Below, one piece after another: positions 49,915 to 59,900 of a DNA stretch of 61,827 nt. The DNA lies in contig JBBQCI010000009.1 in NCBI GenBank assembly GCA_038318565.1, forward strand, positions 1 through 61,827, read 5' to 3'. A model generated the notes under the pieces. That model made no database searches. It saw nothing but the letters and a program-made list of their open reading frames with translations, and was not told where the DNA came from. The translations under genes and the position numbers were made by a program. Within the stretch, counting starts at the first letter, position 1, and the number at the start of each line of letters is the position of its first letter. Source of the DNA: UBA11346 sp038318565. Lineage in GTDB: Bacteria > Planctomycetota > UBA11346.

Positions 49915-49957
49915 GCAGAACGTCATTCGTCCAGGGCCAGAAGCCCCGACGGGCAGT

Positions 49958-50605
49958 TCACCTGGCGAGGTAGATCTCGACGCGGCGGTTGGCAGCGCGA
50001 TCGTCCTTCTTGCCGCTGGCCACGGCCGGGGCGTACTGGCCGCGGAACGAGCCGCGGATGCGCTCTGGCTTCACGCCGGCGACATGGAGCGCGCGCACGA
50101 CCGAGGCCGAACGGGCCGCTGACAGACCCCAATTGTCGCCGTACAGCTCGACGGTGCGCGGACGGCTGACCGGCGAGTCGTCGGTGTGGCCTTCGACAAC
50201 CACCATCTGATTGGCGTGGTCGCCATCATTCAGCTTGAGGGCGAGCTTCTCGATCGCCTTCTTGCCTTCCTTGTTGAGCGAGGCGGAACCCTTTTCGAAG
50301 GCGAAGTCCTCGCCGAGGGCGATGCGGCCATTGCCGGCGGCGGTGAAGCCTTCGCCGAGGCCTTCGACACCAAGGTTGGCGGCGCTGTCGCCGACCGTGC
50401 CACCCTTGTTCTTCTCGATCTCTTCCTGGGCCTGGGCCAGGCGGGCCTTCAGTTCGTCGTTCTCGGCCTGCAGCGTTGCGGCATTGGCGCTGAGTGCGGC
50501 GCCATCCTGCTCGACAGGCTTCTGGCCGCGCGGCTTGCAGCCGGTGGTGCTAACGGCCAAAGCCGCAACGAGTGAAAGGATGGCCAGACTGCGGACGATG
50601 GACAT
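49958..50605 (-). CDS. OmpA/Pal-family outer-membrane lipoprotein
   Basis: ATG 50605 gives 215 residues; the frame is open further upstream without support. A lipoprotein signal peptide ends at STTGC, so the mature Cys is lipidated. A coiled-coil region (LQAENDELKARLAQAQEEIE) follows. The C-terminal 100 residues are an OmpA-like peptidoglycan-binding domain with VVVEGHTDDSPVSRPRTVEL, then WGLSAARSASVVRALHVAGV, and PERIRGSFRGQYAPA, ending DRAANRRVEIYLAR. It would link the outer membrane to the cell wall. Confidence 0.92.
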   Translation of the reverse strand: MSIVRSLAILSLVAALAVSTTGCKPRGQKPVEQDGAALSANAATLQAENDELKARLAQAQEEIEKNKGGTVGDSAANLGVEGLGEGFTAAGNGRIALGEDFAFEKGSASLNKEGKKAIEKLALKLNDGDHANQMVVVEGHTDDSPVSRPRTVELYGDNWGLSAARSASVVRALHVAGVKPERIRGSFRGQYAPAVASGKKDDRAANRRVEIYLAR

Positions 50606-50684
50606 GGGGACTCCGCGAAGGGATGAGAGTAGGAAGCTAGCTGGGTGTGGGGGCATGGGCAAGGGCCTTGCCTGGAAACGCAAC

Positions 50685-50708
50685 AGCCGCACCCAAAGGG
50701 GTGCGGCT
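50685..50708 (-). terminator. Hairpin terminator downstream of the HTH-TM gene
   Basis: AGCCGCACCC at 50685-50694 pairs with GGGTGCGGCT at 50699-50708 over a 4-base loop, 27 bp past the stop of the minus-strand HTH-TM gene. The bases that follow (GTTGCGTTT) are a weak T-rich tract. Confidence 0.65.
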
Positions 50709-50734
50709 GGTTCTCGGGCGCTGTAAGCGCGGGA

Positions 50735-51778
50735 TTACTTCTCTGGCCAGACCGTGGCTTCAAGCACCGTGATCTCGGGGCCGCCGTCGGACTGCACCTT
50801 TTTCTGAACAACGGTGTATTCCTTGTTGCCGGCTTTCGAGGTCGCTTTGATGCCATTGGCATCCTCAGTGACCTTATCGACGACGAACGAGTCGAGGCGC
50901 TCTGCGGCAGGCATGCCACCGAGATAGCTGTTGAAGCGCCACTGGGCCTGGGGGTCCTTCGACTTGATGTCGCGGTATTCGCTGCCCTGGTTGTTCTTGG
51001 CCCACTTCTTTGAGTCGGGCTCGACGGCAAAACCGGCGATGCCGCCCGCCATGCCGGTCCACAGGTTGTCGTCGGCGCCGCGTGCCTGGTATTTGCCAGC
51101 ATCGACCTCGCCTGGACGCGACACCAAGCCCATGACGTAGAACGGCACGACGAAGAAGATCCCGATGGCGAAAGCCAAGGCGAGGCAGGCCATCCAGTAC
51201 CACGGCACCTGGACATCGACTTCCATGGCGCGACGGCTGGAACGGACGCTGCGGCGGCCGCTTTCGGCGTTCGGCAGCATGCCGCCGGGGCCGGCGTGCT
51301 GCGGGCCGGTCTCAATCGGCGCGGTGGTGGCGCCCACCGAGGTCTCTTCGACCGAGGTCATCACGGCGGTGTTCGAGTCGGTGAAGGACAGTCCCTGCGA
51401 TCCGGTGGTCGGCCTGGTTGAGCCGAGATCAGCCGTCTTGCTGTCCTCCAGGCTGACCACTTCCAGGTCTTCACCGAAGGTGATCTGCTGGGAATCCTTG
51501 GCCGGCGAGCTCTTGGCCTGGACGATGGTCTCGGAGGAGTCGTCGACCACCTTGCCGAGGTCGATCTGCAAATTGTCGCTTTCGCCAGTGAGGACGATGG
51601 TGCCCTCTTCGTCTTCGCGGGCGGCGAGGCGCTGGACATCGTCCTCATCAACCAGCAGTTTGCCGCCCTGGCGCTGGGCTTTGACCCCACCGCTGTTGAC
51701 GTGCTGCTGCAGGGTGGCGTCGTCGCACCCGAGGATGTCCTTGGCCTGCTTGGCGTCGATCATGCCCATGGTCGTCAT
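50735..51778 (-). CDS. Membrane protein with N-terminal helix-turn-helix (excisionase-like) domain
   Basis: The 347-residue product begins with a MerR/excisionase-type winged helix (IDAKQAKDILGCDDATLQQH, then KLLVDEDDVQRLA). A long acidic Ser/Thr linker (about 55-175) follows, then one transmembrane helix (WMACLALAFAIGIFFVVPFY) and a C-terminal beta-rich extracytoplasmic domain (VTEDANGIKATSKAGNKEYT, then GPEITVLEATVWP). This layout (HTH, linker, TM, outer domain) is frequent in PVC genomes but its role is not known. A two-sided sensor that changes DNA binding is conceivable. It has its own hairpin terminator. Confidence 0.8.
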   Translation of the reverse strand: MTTMGMIDAKQAKDILGCDDATLQQHVNSGGVKAQRQGGKLLVDEDDVQRLAAREDEEGTIVLTGESDNLQIDLGKVVDDSSETIVQAKSSPAKDSQQITFGEDLEVVSLEDSKTADLGSTRPTTGSQGLSFTDSNTAVMTSVEETSVGATTAPIETGPQHAGPGGMLPNAESGRRSVRSSRRAMEVDVQVPWYWMACLALAFAIGIFFVVPFYVMGLVSRPGEVDAGKYQARGADDNLWTGMAGGIAGFAVEPDSKKWAKNNQGSEYRDIKSKDPQAQWRFNSYLGGMPAAERLDSFVVDKVTEDANGIKATSKAGNKEYTVVQKKVQSDGGPEITVLEATVWPEK

Positions 51779-51928
51779 CTCCGTGGCGCTGGCGGTGCGC
51801 CGACCCGCAGGCTAGATCAGAGGCCGTGGCTGGCCAAGGCGCCTGCCGAAGGGGGGGGAAGGGCGGGTCATACACCGTGGCACACCGGGTTGCCGTGTGT
51901 CTCCGCCGCTGTCTGCTGTCTAGGCCCC

Positions 51929-52774
51929 ATGCAACGCCTGTTCTTCTCCCTGCTCAACCGACTTGCTGCCGACACCGCTTGTCGGCTCGGTGGAGCCCTC
52001 GGCGTGCTGGCCTGGCGCATCGGGGTGCGTCGTCGAGTGGTCAACAGTCAGTTGACAATCAGCCTGGGTCTGCGTGGACCCACCCGTGCTCGCGTGGCTC
52101 GCAAGGCCTATGCCCATATCGGGGCGCAGTTCTTGCAGATCTGGACGATTGGCGGCCCCGATGGCCCCGAACACCACATAGAATACGCCAATCCACGCTG
52201 GCTGGCCAGGTTCACCGCGCGGCATCCATCGGCCGTGATGTTGACCGCCCATCTCGGCGATTGGGACATGGCGGCGGTGTCGATGATTCCCCATGTCAGC
52301 AAGCTGCTGGTCTACGCCAAAGCGCAGCACAACCCCGAGATGGACCGTATGCTGAACGAGGTGCGGTCGCGGGTCGGCATGCACGTCGTGTTGGTGCAGC
52401 CGAAGGATCGCACCGGCGCGGTGCTGGCGCTCAAGGCGCTGCGTCGGGGCGCCGCCCTAGGCATGATGGCCGACCAGCGGCCGAGCGGCGGAACGCCGGG
52501 CTGGTTCCTCAACCGGCCGGCCTGGTGTTTCGACGGCCCGGCCTTCTTTGCACGCAAGGCCGAGGTGCCGATCGTCCCCGGGGTTGCCTTCCGTTGTCGC
52601 GCTGGTGTCAGCCGCCTCTACGTCGGCCGACCATTCATGGCCAGCGGCGATCACGCGGCGGATGTGCAGCGCTGCATGGACGAACTGTCGCGCCTGATCC
52701 TCGCCCACCCGGGACAATACTTCTGGCATCACCGCCGCTTCGCCGGAACACCACCGGAGTTGCCGCCGCGCTGA
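51929..52774 (+). CDS. Lipid A (Kdo2-lipid IVA) acyltransferase, LpxL/HtrB family
   Basis: ATG 51929 gives 281 residues. The H-x4-D catalytic motif is TAHLGDWDMAA. Other signatures are a membrane-anchored N-terminus, the substrate loop LGMMADQRPSGGTPGWFLNR, then AFFARKAEVPIVPGVAFRCR, and near the end AHPGQYFWHHRRFAGTPPE (W-H-R-R-W-K-type end of LpxL, here W-H-H-R-R). It adds a secondary acyl chain to lipid A at the inner membrane. The longer frame from 51701 is antisense to the HTH-TM gene. Confidence 0.9.
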   Translation: MQRLFFSLLNRLAADTACRLGGALGVLAWRIGVRRRVVNSQLTISLGLRGPTRARVARKAYAHIGAQFLQIWTIGGPDGPEHHIEYANPRWLARFTARHPSAVMLTAHLGDWDMAAVSMIPHVSKLLVYAKAQHNPEMDRMLNEVRSRVGMHVVLVQPKDRTGAVLALKALRRGAALGMMADQRPSGGTPGWFLNRPAWCFDGPAFFARKAEVPIVPGVAFRCRAGVSRLYVGRPFMASGDHAADVQRCMDELSRLILAHPGQYFWHHRRFAGTPPELPPR

Positions 52775-52777
52775 GCG

Positions 52778-53560
52778 TCAGCGCGTGCGCCACGCCGCCA
52801 GGGCGTCGCGCCGCACGGAGTTGTACCACGGATCGAGTGCATCGCGGTGCACGAACTCGCTGATCAGCAGACCCTCGCTTTTGCTGGCGATACAGCGCCC
52901 GCGCGCATCCCACGCGGCGCTGTCGAGCCAACGGTCGGCGGCTGCGGTGTTGGCCAACAGCAGCGGCATGGCCAGTTCTGCGGCGCGTGCAGCGTGAAGT
53001 GCCGGCAGGACCGCGGCCTTGGTGCCGGGATCGGGATCGGCTCCGGCCTGATGTGCAAGGACGATGGCGGCGTCGGCCCCAGCCTCGGCGGCGGCATACC
53101 ACCACGCGGCCTGGCGCACTTCATAGCAGATGCCGACCGCGACCTGCCAGGCGCCGATCCGGACAACGACGCTGCGCGCGGGGCCGGGGGCGAACCAGGC
53201 TGTATCGGCCGGTGTCAGCGCCCGTTTGGCCAATCGCTGCACCGGAACCGCCCCGCCAACCACGGCGAGGTTGGCCACCCCGCCACGACCGTCCGGCGAA
53301 ACGGTGCCCAGCGCCAGCACCAAGCCGCGTTTGCTGGCCAGGCCGAGCAGTTCTTCCTCGTACTCGGCGAGTTCACAGCTGGTCGCGTTCAGCATGCCAG
53401 TGGCGGCCGGATAGCCGCACAGGGCGCACTCCGGCGTCACCAGCACAGCCACCTGCTGAGCTGCTGCCTGTTCGACCGCTGTCGCGATGGCCTTGCGGTT
53501 GGCGCGCAGGTCGGACGAGGCGGTATAGGCCAGGACGGCGACGCGCAGCGAGACGATCAT
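52778..53560 (-). CDS. Carbon-nitrogen hydrolase (nitrilase superfamily)
   Basis: ATG 53560 gives 260 residues with the nitrilase catalytic triad in order: E44 (TPECALCGY), K112 (AKRALTPAD) and C145 (GICYEVRQ). FAPGPARSVVVRIGAWQVAV and LHAARAAELAMPLLLANTAA complete the fold. The family cleaves amides or nitriles, for example omega-amides or ureido compounds; no specific substrate can be read. It converges with the LpxL-like gene (stops 4 bp apart) and diverges from purB. Confidence 0.88.
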   Translation of the reverse strand: MIVSLRVAVLAYTASSDLRANRKAIATAVEQAAAQQVAVLVTPECALCGYPAATGMLNATSCELAEYEEELLGLASKRGLVLALGTVSPDGRGGVANLAVVGGAVPVQRLAKRALTPADTAWFAPGPARSVVVRIGAWQVAVGICYEVRQAAWWYAAAEAGADAAIVLAHQAGADPDPGTKAAVLPALHAARAAELAMPLLLANTAAADRWLDSAAWDARGRCIASKSEGLLISEFVHRDALDPWYNSVRRDALAAWRTR

Positions 53561-53615
53561 GCGTCCTACTCTGCAAGGTTGCCCAGCACGGGAAGGGCCC
53601 ACGCTGCGCCCCGCC

Positions 53616-55055
53616 ATGGCCAACGACCACACCCGCTACGATTCGCCCCTCTGTTCGCGCTACGCCACCAAGGCGATGCAGACCCTGTGGGGCGACCAGC
53701 GTAAATTCAGCACGTGGCGCAAGCTGTGGGTCGAATTAGCGCGCGCCGAGATGCAGCTCGGACTGCCCATTTCCGAGTTGCAGGTTGCCGAACTCGCCGC
53801 CCACACTGACGACATCGACTGGGAGCTGGCCGCCCGGGAGGAACGCAAGCGTCGCCACGACGTGATGGCTCATGTCCACACCTACGGTACCGCCTGTCCG
53901 ATTGCCGCCCCGATCATCCATCTCGGCGCGACCAGCTGCTACGTCACTGACAACACCGACCTGATCCTGATGCGTGAAGGTCTGGAGATGCTGGCCCGGG
54001 CCTGCGCCCGCGTGATCGAGCGTCTGGCCGCATTCGCGCACCTGCAGCGCTCGCTGCCGACCCTCGGCTACACCCATTTCCAGGCCGCCCAGCTGACCAC
54101 GGTGGGCAAGCGCGCCTGTCTGTGGATCCAGGATCTGCTGATCGACTTGAAGAACATTGAGCGTGTCCGTGACGACCTGCGTTTCCGCGGGGTCAAGGGC
54201 ACCACCGGCACGCAGGCCAGCTTCCTCTCGCTGTTTCATGGCGATCACGGCAAGGTCGAAGAGCTCGATCGCAAGGTCACCGCCGCCTTCCACTTCCCGT
54301 CGGCGTTCCTGGTCACCGGCCAGACCTACAGCCGCAAGGTCGACTCGCAGGTGGTGCTGGCGCTTTCGAACCTTGGCGCCACCGCGCACCGCATCGGTAC
54401 TGACCTGCGCTTGCTCGCCCATCTCAAGGAGGTCGAGGAACCCTTCGAGGCCGACCAGATCGGCTCGTCGGCGATGGCCTACAAGCGTAACCCGATGCGT
54501 GCCGAACGCGCCTGCTCGCTCGGCCGCCACCTCATCAGTCTCGCCCAGGATGCGCTGAATACGCACGCCGTGCAGTGGATGGAGCGCACCCTCGACGACA
54601 GCGCGATCCGCCGCATCGCCATTCCCGAGGCGATCCTGGCCGGCGACGCGGTGCTCGCCATTCTGCAGAACGTTTGCGAAGGCTTGGTCGTCCATCCGGG
54701 CGTGATCCGCCGCCACATCGACGCCGAGCTGCCGTTCATGGCGACCGAGAACATCATCATGGCGATGGTCGAAGCGGGCGGCAACCGCCAGGACGTGCAC
54801 GAGCGGATCCGTGTGCTGTCGCACCAGGCCGCCGCGGTGGTGAAGGAGGAGGGCAAGGACAACGATCTCATCCAGCGTATCCGCCACGACGCCTTCTTCG
54901 CCCCGATCCACAGCCTGCTCGACGAACTGCTCGACCCAGCCACCTTCATCGGTCGTGCCCCGGAGCAGGTCGACCGCTTCCTCGCCGAAGAGGTCAAGCC
55001 GGCGATTGCTCGCTACACCGAACACCTGGGCGGCGCCTCGCAGCTGCATGTCTGA
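53616..55055 (+). CDS. purB: Adenylosuccinate lyase
   Basis: ATG 53616 gives 479 residues; earlier in-frame codons lie within the divergent spacer and add no homology. PurB performs two fumarate-releasing steps of purine synthesis. Signatures are IHLGATSCYVTDNTDLIL, then TLGYTHFQAAQLTTVGKRAC, the catalytic loop IGSSAMAYKRNPMRAERACS and HAVQWMERTLDDSAIRRIAI. The overall pattern (long C-terminal region, Y-K-R-N-P-M-R-A-E-R) resembles the eukaryotic-type ADSL more than E. coli PurB. The lipoprotein gene downstream overlaps by 8 bp. Confidence 0.95.
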   Translation: MANDHTRYDSPLCSRYATKAMQTLWGDQRKFSTWRKLWVELARAEMQLGLPISELQVAELAAHTDDIDWELAAREERKRRHDVMAHVHTYGTACPIAAPIIHLGATSCYVTDNTDLILMREGLEMLARACARVIERLAAFAHLQRSLPTLGYTHFQAAQLTTVGKRACLWIQDLLIDLKNIERVRDDLRFRGVKGTTGTQASFLSLFHGDHGKVEELDRKVTAAFHFPSAFLVTGQTYSRKVDSQVVLALSNLGATAHRIGTDLRLLAHLKEVEEPFEADQIGSSAMAYKRNPMRAERACSLGRHLISLAQDALNTHAVQWMERTLDDSAIRRIAIPEAILAGDAVLAILQNVCEGLVVHPGVIRRHIDAELPFMATENIIMAMVEAGGNRQDVHERIRVLSHQAAAVVKEEGKDNDLIQRIRHDAFFAPIHSLLDELLDPATFIGRAPEQVDRFLAEEVKPAIARYTEHLGGASQLHV

Positions 55056-55350
55056 ACGCATTGCGGCTGCGGCCGTCGCCGCATTAGTGGCGTTGGTCGT
55101 ACTGACAGCGTGCGCACCGCGGGTCGACGTGGTCGACGCGGTGAGCGGAACCCCGGTGGCAGCCCAGGTGAAGACTTTGGATGGTGGACGGATCCTGGTC
55201 GAAGCCAATGGCTACGAGATGTGGAGCGGCCCGCGGACCGATGTCGTTGCGCTACAGCCGTTGTGGCAGGCCCGCTTCATGAAACCTGGCGAGGTCAAGC
55301 GCCCTGCCGCGCCACCCTGCGCGAACTGTCCGGGTAAACGCCTCCGGTAG
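55048..55350 (+). CDS. Small lipoprotein, unknown
   Basis: The 100-residue product starts with ATG 55048 inside the end of purB. Residues 4-22 form a lipoprotein signal peptide with lipobox LTAC. The mature domain is a short beta protein: VVDAVSGTPVAAQVKTLDGG, then RILVEANGYEMWSGPRTDVV, ending in a Cys-x-x-Cys segment (PPCANCPG) that could bind a metal. No known domain is recognised. Confidence 0.65.
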   Translation: MSERIAAAAVAALVALVVLTACAPRVDVVDAVSGTPVAAQVKTLDGGRILVEANGYEMWSGPRTDVVALQPLWQARFMKPGEVKRPAAPPCANCPGKRLR

Positions 55351-55402
55351 CTGCCTTTGACGCCACGGCGGACAGGCCCTATTCAAAAGGTCCCGCCTGG
55401 CG

Positions 55403-56836
55403 ATGTTTGCCCGGATGCCGTGGTTGCCCTTCGCTGCGCTCGGTCTGGTGCTGGGCGCCTGCGCTGTCACGCCGTTGCCGGCTTGGTGGCTGTGGGCGAT
55501 GCTGGCGATGGCGGGGGCGTCCACCCTGGTCACGCGCTATCCGTTGGCCGCACGTTGGGCCTGTTTCGCTGCCGCTGCCGCAATCGGTACCGCCATGGGC
55601 GCCGTGGGAGCCCAACCCCCAAGCGCCATGACCAGGTTATGCGCGGTGCAGGGCATCGTCTCGTCGGTGCGTTGGCAGGGCCATAGCCAGGGCTTTTCCA
55701 TGGTCGATGCTCAGGCGCTGCTGCCTGCGGACTGGCGACCGCCGGGCCGGTTGTTTGTGCGCGCCCCGGCGCTGCCGGATGTGCATGTAGGCGATGCCGC
55801 GACGGTGCGCGGGGTGTGGGAGCGAGATTATCGAGGCGAGGCACTACGCGCCGTCGAGGTCGAGATCATCCCACGCGAGCAGGGTTCGCGCGCCTTCGCT
55901 TGGCGGGCCCTCGAACGCTTGGCCGACCATCGTGAACTGGCTGGCGCGTTGCTGCTAGGTCGGGGCGATCCGCCCGAACGAAACGATTTCCGCTCGGCCG
56001 GGCTGGCCCACGTGCTGGCCGTGTCGGGCATGCATCTGGCGATTGCCGCCGGGGTGGCGTGGTGGCTGCTACGCGCGATCGGCGTTGGCTGGGGCGGCCG
56101 ACTGGCGGTTCTGGCGGTGCTGGTGGTTGGTTACACGTGGCTGACCGCGGCCAGTCCGGCAACCGTGCGCGCCTGCGTCATGGCTTTGGCGGTGATCGGT
56201 TACAACGGTTTGGCGCGCGAGCCGCATCGCCTTGGCGCGGTGTCGTTGGCCGCGCTCGTCCTGGTGGCCTGGCAACCGGCGATGGCGCGCGACATCGGCT
56301 TCCAGCTCTCGCTCGCAGCGGTCCTCGGCATCGTCACCCTTGGCAAGGATCTGATGGACCTGCGCGAATGGTTCTTGCCGATGCGGGCGTGGCCACTCGA
56401 CCGGCCGTTGTGGCGCGTCGGTCTGTGGTTGGGCCGTGCCACGGCGGACAGTCTGGTCATCGGTCTTGCCGCCAGCCTGGCAACGGCCCCGCTGGTCGCC
56501 TGGCACTTCGGCATGGTTGCTTCGTGGAGCTGGTTGACCTCGCTGGCGGCCAGCGTGCCGGCGACGTTGGCCCTGTGGGCTGGCCTGCCGTTGCTGATCT
56601 GCGCAGGAACTTGGCCGGATGGCCCATGGGCCGGTCTCTACCGGCTGGTCGAATGGAATCTTGATGCGCTGGCTGCGTGTGCGAGTTGGAGTGCGCAGCA
56701 TCTGCCGCAACAGCCAACCCCGCCACCATCGCCGCTGCTGTTGTGCGCCTGGCCCCTGCTATTTCTGCGGATTCACGATAGCTGGGATCTAGTGCTGCGG
56801 GTTGTAGCAGTGGTCCTGGTGCTGCTGGTTTGGTGA
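55403..56836 (+). CDS. ComEC/Rec2 family competence-channel protein
   Basis: The 477-residue membrane protein has at least eight hydrophobic segments. The Competence domain is clear: FRSAGLAHVLAVSGMHLAIA, then VVGYTWLTAASPATVRACVM, and MARDIGFQLSLAAVLGIVTL. The N-terminal OB-like region (ATVRGVWERDYRGEALRAVE) is present. The metallo-beta-lactamase domain of full ComEC is missing, which is common in short Rec2 forms. ComEC carries single-stranded DNA across the inner membrane during natural transformation; activity in this organism is an inference. Confidence 0.85.
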   Translation: MFARMPWLPFAALGLVLGACAVTPLPAWWLWAMLAMAGASTLVTRYPLAARWACFAAAAAIGTAMGAVGAQPPSAMTRLCAVQGIVSSVRWQGHSQGFSMVDAQALLPADWRPPGRLFVRAPALPDVHVGDAATVRGVWERDYRGEALRAVEVEIIPREQGSRAFAWRALERLADHRELAGALLLGRGDPPERNDFRSAGLAHVLAVSGMHLAIAAGVAWWLLRAIGVGWGGRLAVLAVLVVGYTWLTAASPATVRACVMALAVIGYNGLAREPHRLGAVSLAALVLVAWQPAMARDIGFQLSLAAVLGIVTLGKDLMDLREWFLPMRAWPLDRPLWRVGLWLGRATADSLVIGLAASLATAPLVAWHFGMVASWSWLTSLAASVPATLALWAGLPLLICAGTWPDGPWAGLYRLVEWNLDALAACASWSAQHLPQQPTPPPSPLLLCAWPLLFLRIHDSWDLVLRVVAVVLVLLVW

Positions 56837-56917
56837 TGAAGTAAACTTGTGCGAAATAGGTAGCGGATCTTCATGGAGCGGGTGAGTTTGCCCCCCAACC
56901 CCATCCAAGGATCAACA

Positions 56918-59900
56918 ATGTTCCGCACCTGCTCGATCTCCCTGCTTGCCCTGGCCCTCGGCGCCGCTGATTCGGCCTATCTGACGCCGGTCATGCCGGG
57001 CGTGATCATCAAACCGATCGCGTCCTCGGGCGACCTGCTGCCGGCTGGCGTGGACGCTACCGGCGTCGCGGTTGGCGGTGGCGCCACCAAGTCGGTGGTC
57101 GGCATCCTTGATGGCATGGGCTGGCTCGACAATGGCAATGGCACCTTCACGTTATTCGCCAACCAAGAGCTCGGCGCTACCAAGGGCGCGGTTCGAGCGC
57201 ACGGCGCGGTCGGCTCCTTCGTCTCGCGCTGGTTGATCAACCAGTCGACCTTGGCGGTGAGTACGCTGGCCGACCAGATCACCACCGTCTACACCTCTGC
57301 CAATGGCGTGGCGTGGGCCACTGCGACAGTCACCTTCGACCGCTTCTGCTCGGCCGATCTGCCGGCAGCCACTGCTTACTACAACAGCACATCGGGCAAG
57401 GGCCTGCCACCTGCAACTGGCCGGTTCTTCATGAATGGCGAAGAGACGTCCAACGGTCGCGCCTTCGCGCATGCGGTCTCAGGTGCCTACAACGGCCAGA
57501 GCATCCAGCTCCCGCACCTCGGCGTGTCCGCCTGGGAGAACGTGCTCGCCTGCCCGTATGCCCAGGACAAGACGGTGATCGTCGCCCTCGATGACACCTC
57601 ACCCGGTCAGGTCTATATCTACGTCGGCGATAAGCAGGTCCTTGGCAGCACCAACGGCGACGTGACAGATTGGGCGCAGGCCGCCGGCTTGATCGGCGGG
57701 ACGCTCTATACGGTGATCGCCAACGGCCAGCTCAACGAGCAGCGCACGCCGGATGCCGGCTTCATCGGTGTCGGTGCTGGCAAAGGCACCGCGCTGCGCT
57801 TCGGTCTCGGTCAGGTCAATACACCGGCCAACGTCGCCGCGTACACCTCTGGCACGGTCATGGACGCGCGGACGGCTACGGTCGGCGGCACCTACTTCCT
57901 GCGTCCAGAAGATGGGGTGTGGGATCCGCTGAATCCGGACACCTTCTACTTCGTCACGACCGATCGCTTCGACTCGCTGAAGAACGGCGGCAACGGCGCC
58001 AGCACGACCACTCTCGGCAGGACTCGCCTGTGGCGTCTGGTCTTCGACAACCTCGCCAATCCGGCCCAAGGCGGCAGCATCACCATGTTGATTGATGGCA
58101 GCGAAGATCCAGGTCCGCAGATGCTGGACAACATGACGATGGATCGTTTCGGCCGTATCATCCTGCAGGAGGATCCGGGCAATGCCGAGCATGCCGCCGC
58201 GCTGTGGGTCTACGACACCGTCCAGGGCACCTTACAGAAGGCGGCCAAACATGACCCCAGTCGTTTCGGTGACCGCGGATACGGCTCGGCTGGCGTCAAT
58301 GGAGCAAAAGTCAGCTCAGTGGCCCCATACGACGGCGACAGTTCCTTCGCCGCCGTCGCCACGGTCACCGGCCGCAGCGACGAGGAATCGTCCGGCATCG
58401 TCGATGCTCAGGACCTCCTCGGCCCCGGCTGGTTCCTCGCCAACGTGCAGATGCATAGCATCACCGACATGCCACAAAACGCCGAGGTCGAGCGCGGACA
58501 GCTGACAGCCATCTATGTGCCGTTCATCCGCGCGGCTGGCGGCACCTACCAGTCGGGCAATCTGACCAACATCACCTACGGTACCGGTTCGACCAAGACG
58601 GTGCTGCCGGTGCGCGATGGCGGTCTCGGCTCGTCGATGGCACTGGTGCCTGGACAACCCGGCCAGTTCTGGTGCCTGACCGATCGCGGACCGAACGTCA
58701 CCAGTCCAACCGTTGCCACCGACAAGCTGTTCGCCAAGCCAGATTTCGCGCCGAACATCCGCCGGGTGAAGCTGAATGGTGACGGCACCATGACCGTACT
58801 CGAGAAGATCAGTTTCAAGCGGTCCGACGGCACCACCCCGATCACCGGCCTGCCCCTGCCGTCGGGCGACAACGGATCGACCAACGAGGGTGCCTACGCG
58901 GTCAACCCCGATGGTACGATCGGCACCACCCTGCTGTCGGACACCAGCGGACTGGATAGCGAAGGCCTGGTCGCAGCGGCCGACGGCACCTTCTGGGTCA
59001 GCGACGAATACGGCCCGTTCATCGCTCACTTCAGCGCCACCGGCGTCGAGATCGAGCGCGCGTCACCGTACGCTGCCGCCTCAGTATCAGGCTTCAAACT
59101 GCCGTCGGTCCTGCGTCAGCGCGAAGCGAACCGCGGCATGGAGGGCCTCTGCATGACCCCCGACGGCACCAAGCTGGTCGGCATCATGCAGTCGCCGCTT
59201 GCCAACAGCACGACCACAGCCGGCGGCATCCCGGCCGGCAGCGCCGCGGGTTCCAGCCGACGCATGCTGGCGACCCGCATCGTCGAGATCACCATCGCAA
59301 CCGGCGCTACCCGCCAGTTCGCCTACCTGACCGATACCCGCAGCACGGCGATCAGCGAGATCGTGGCGCTGAGTGCCACGAAGTTCCTCATCCTCGAGCG
59401 CGATGGCAACTTCCCGACGTCCTCCGCTACTGCTGTCAAGAAGGTCTACAGCGTCGACATCAGCACTGCGACCGATATCCACGACCCGGCTGATGGCGAG
59501 AACGGTAAACTATTCACCGCCTCCACGGCGGGCGGCGCGACGGCGGGCAACGGCACGATGGAAGACATCATCCGGCTCGTCGGCACCAGTCCGACCGTGC
59601 TCCAGGCCACCACCCAGCTCGCCGCTGCTGGGATCACCCCGCTGACCAAGACCTTGGTGGTCGACTTGGCCACCTACAAGGCGACCTATAACCACGACAA
59701 GGTCGAAGGTCTGGCCATGATTGGCAGCAAGCTGTATGTGATCAATGACGACGACTTCGGCGTCACCGACGAGGATGCCGATGGCGCGCTCAGCAGCGTC
59801 GGTATGCCGGTGCTGGCGAAGATCGTGCACGGCACGACCACGACCCAGAGCCTGGGCGCCAGCGCCACCGCGACGAAATCCGGATTGCAGGATTTCACCC

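Noticed and set aside
48571..49926. A SurA-like start at 49926
   Set aside because: The extra 25 residues precede the signal-like segment and include the terminator hairpin.
53736..55208. A 490-codon open frame on the minus strand
   Set aside because: It is antisense to purB and lacks any motif; purB is unmistakable.
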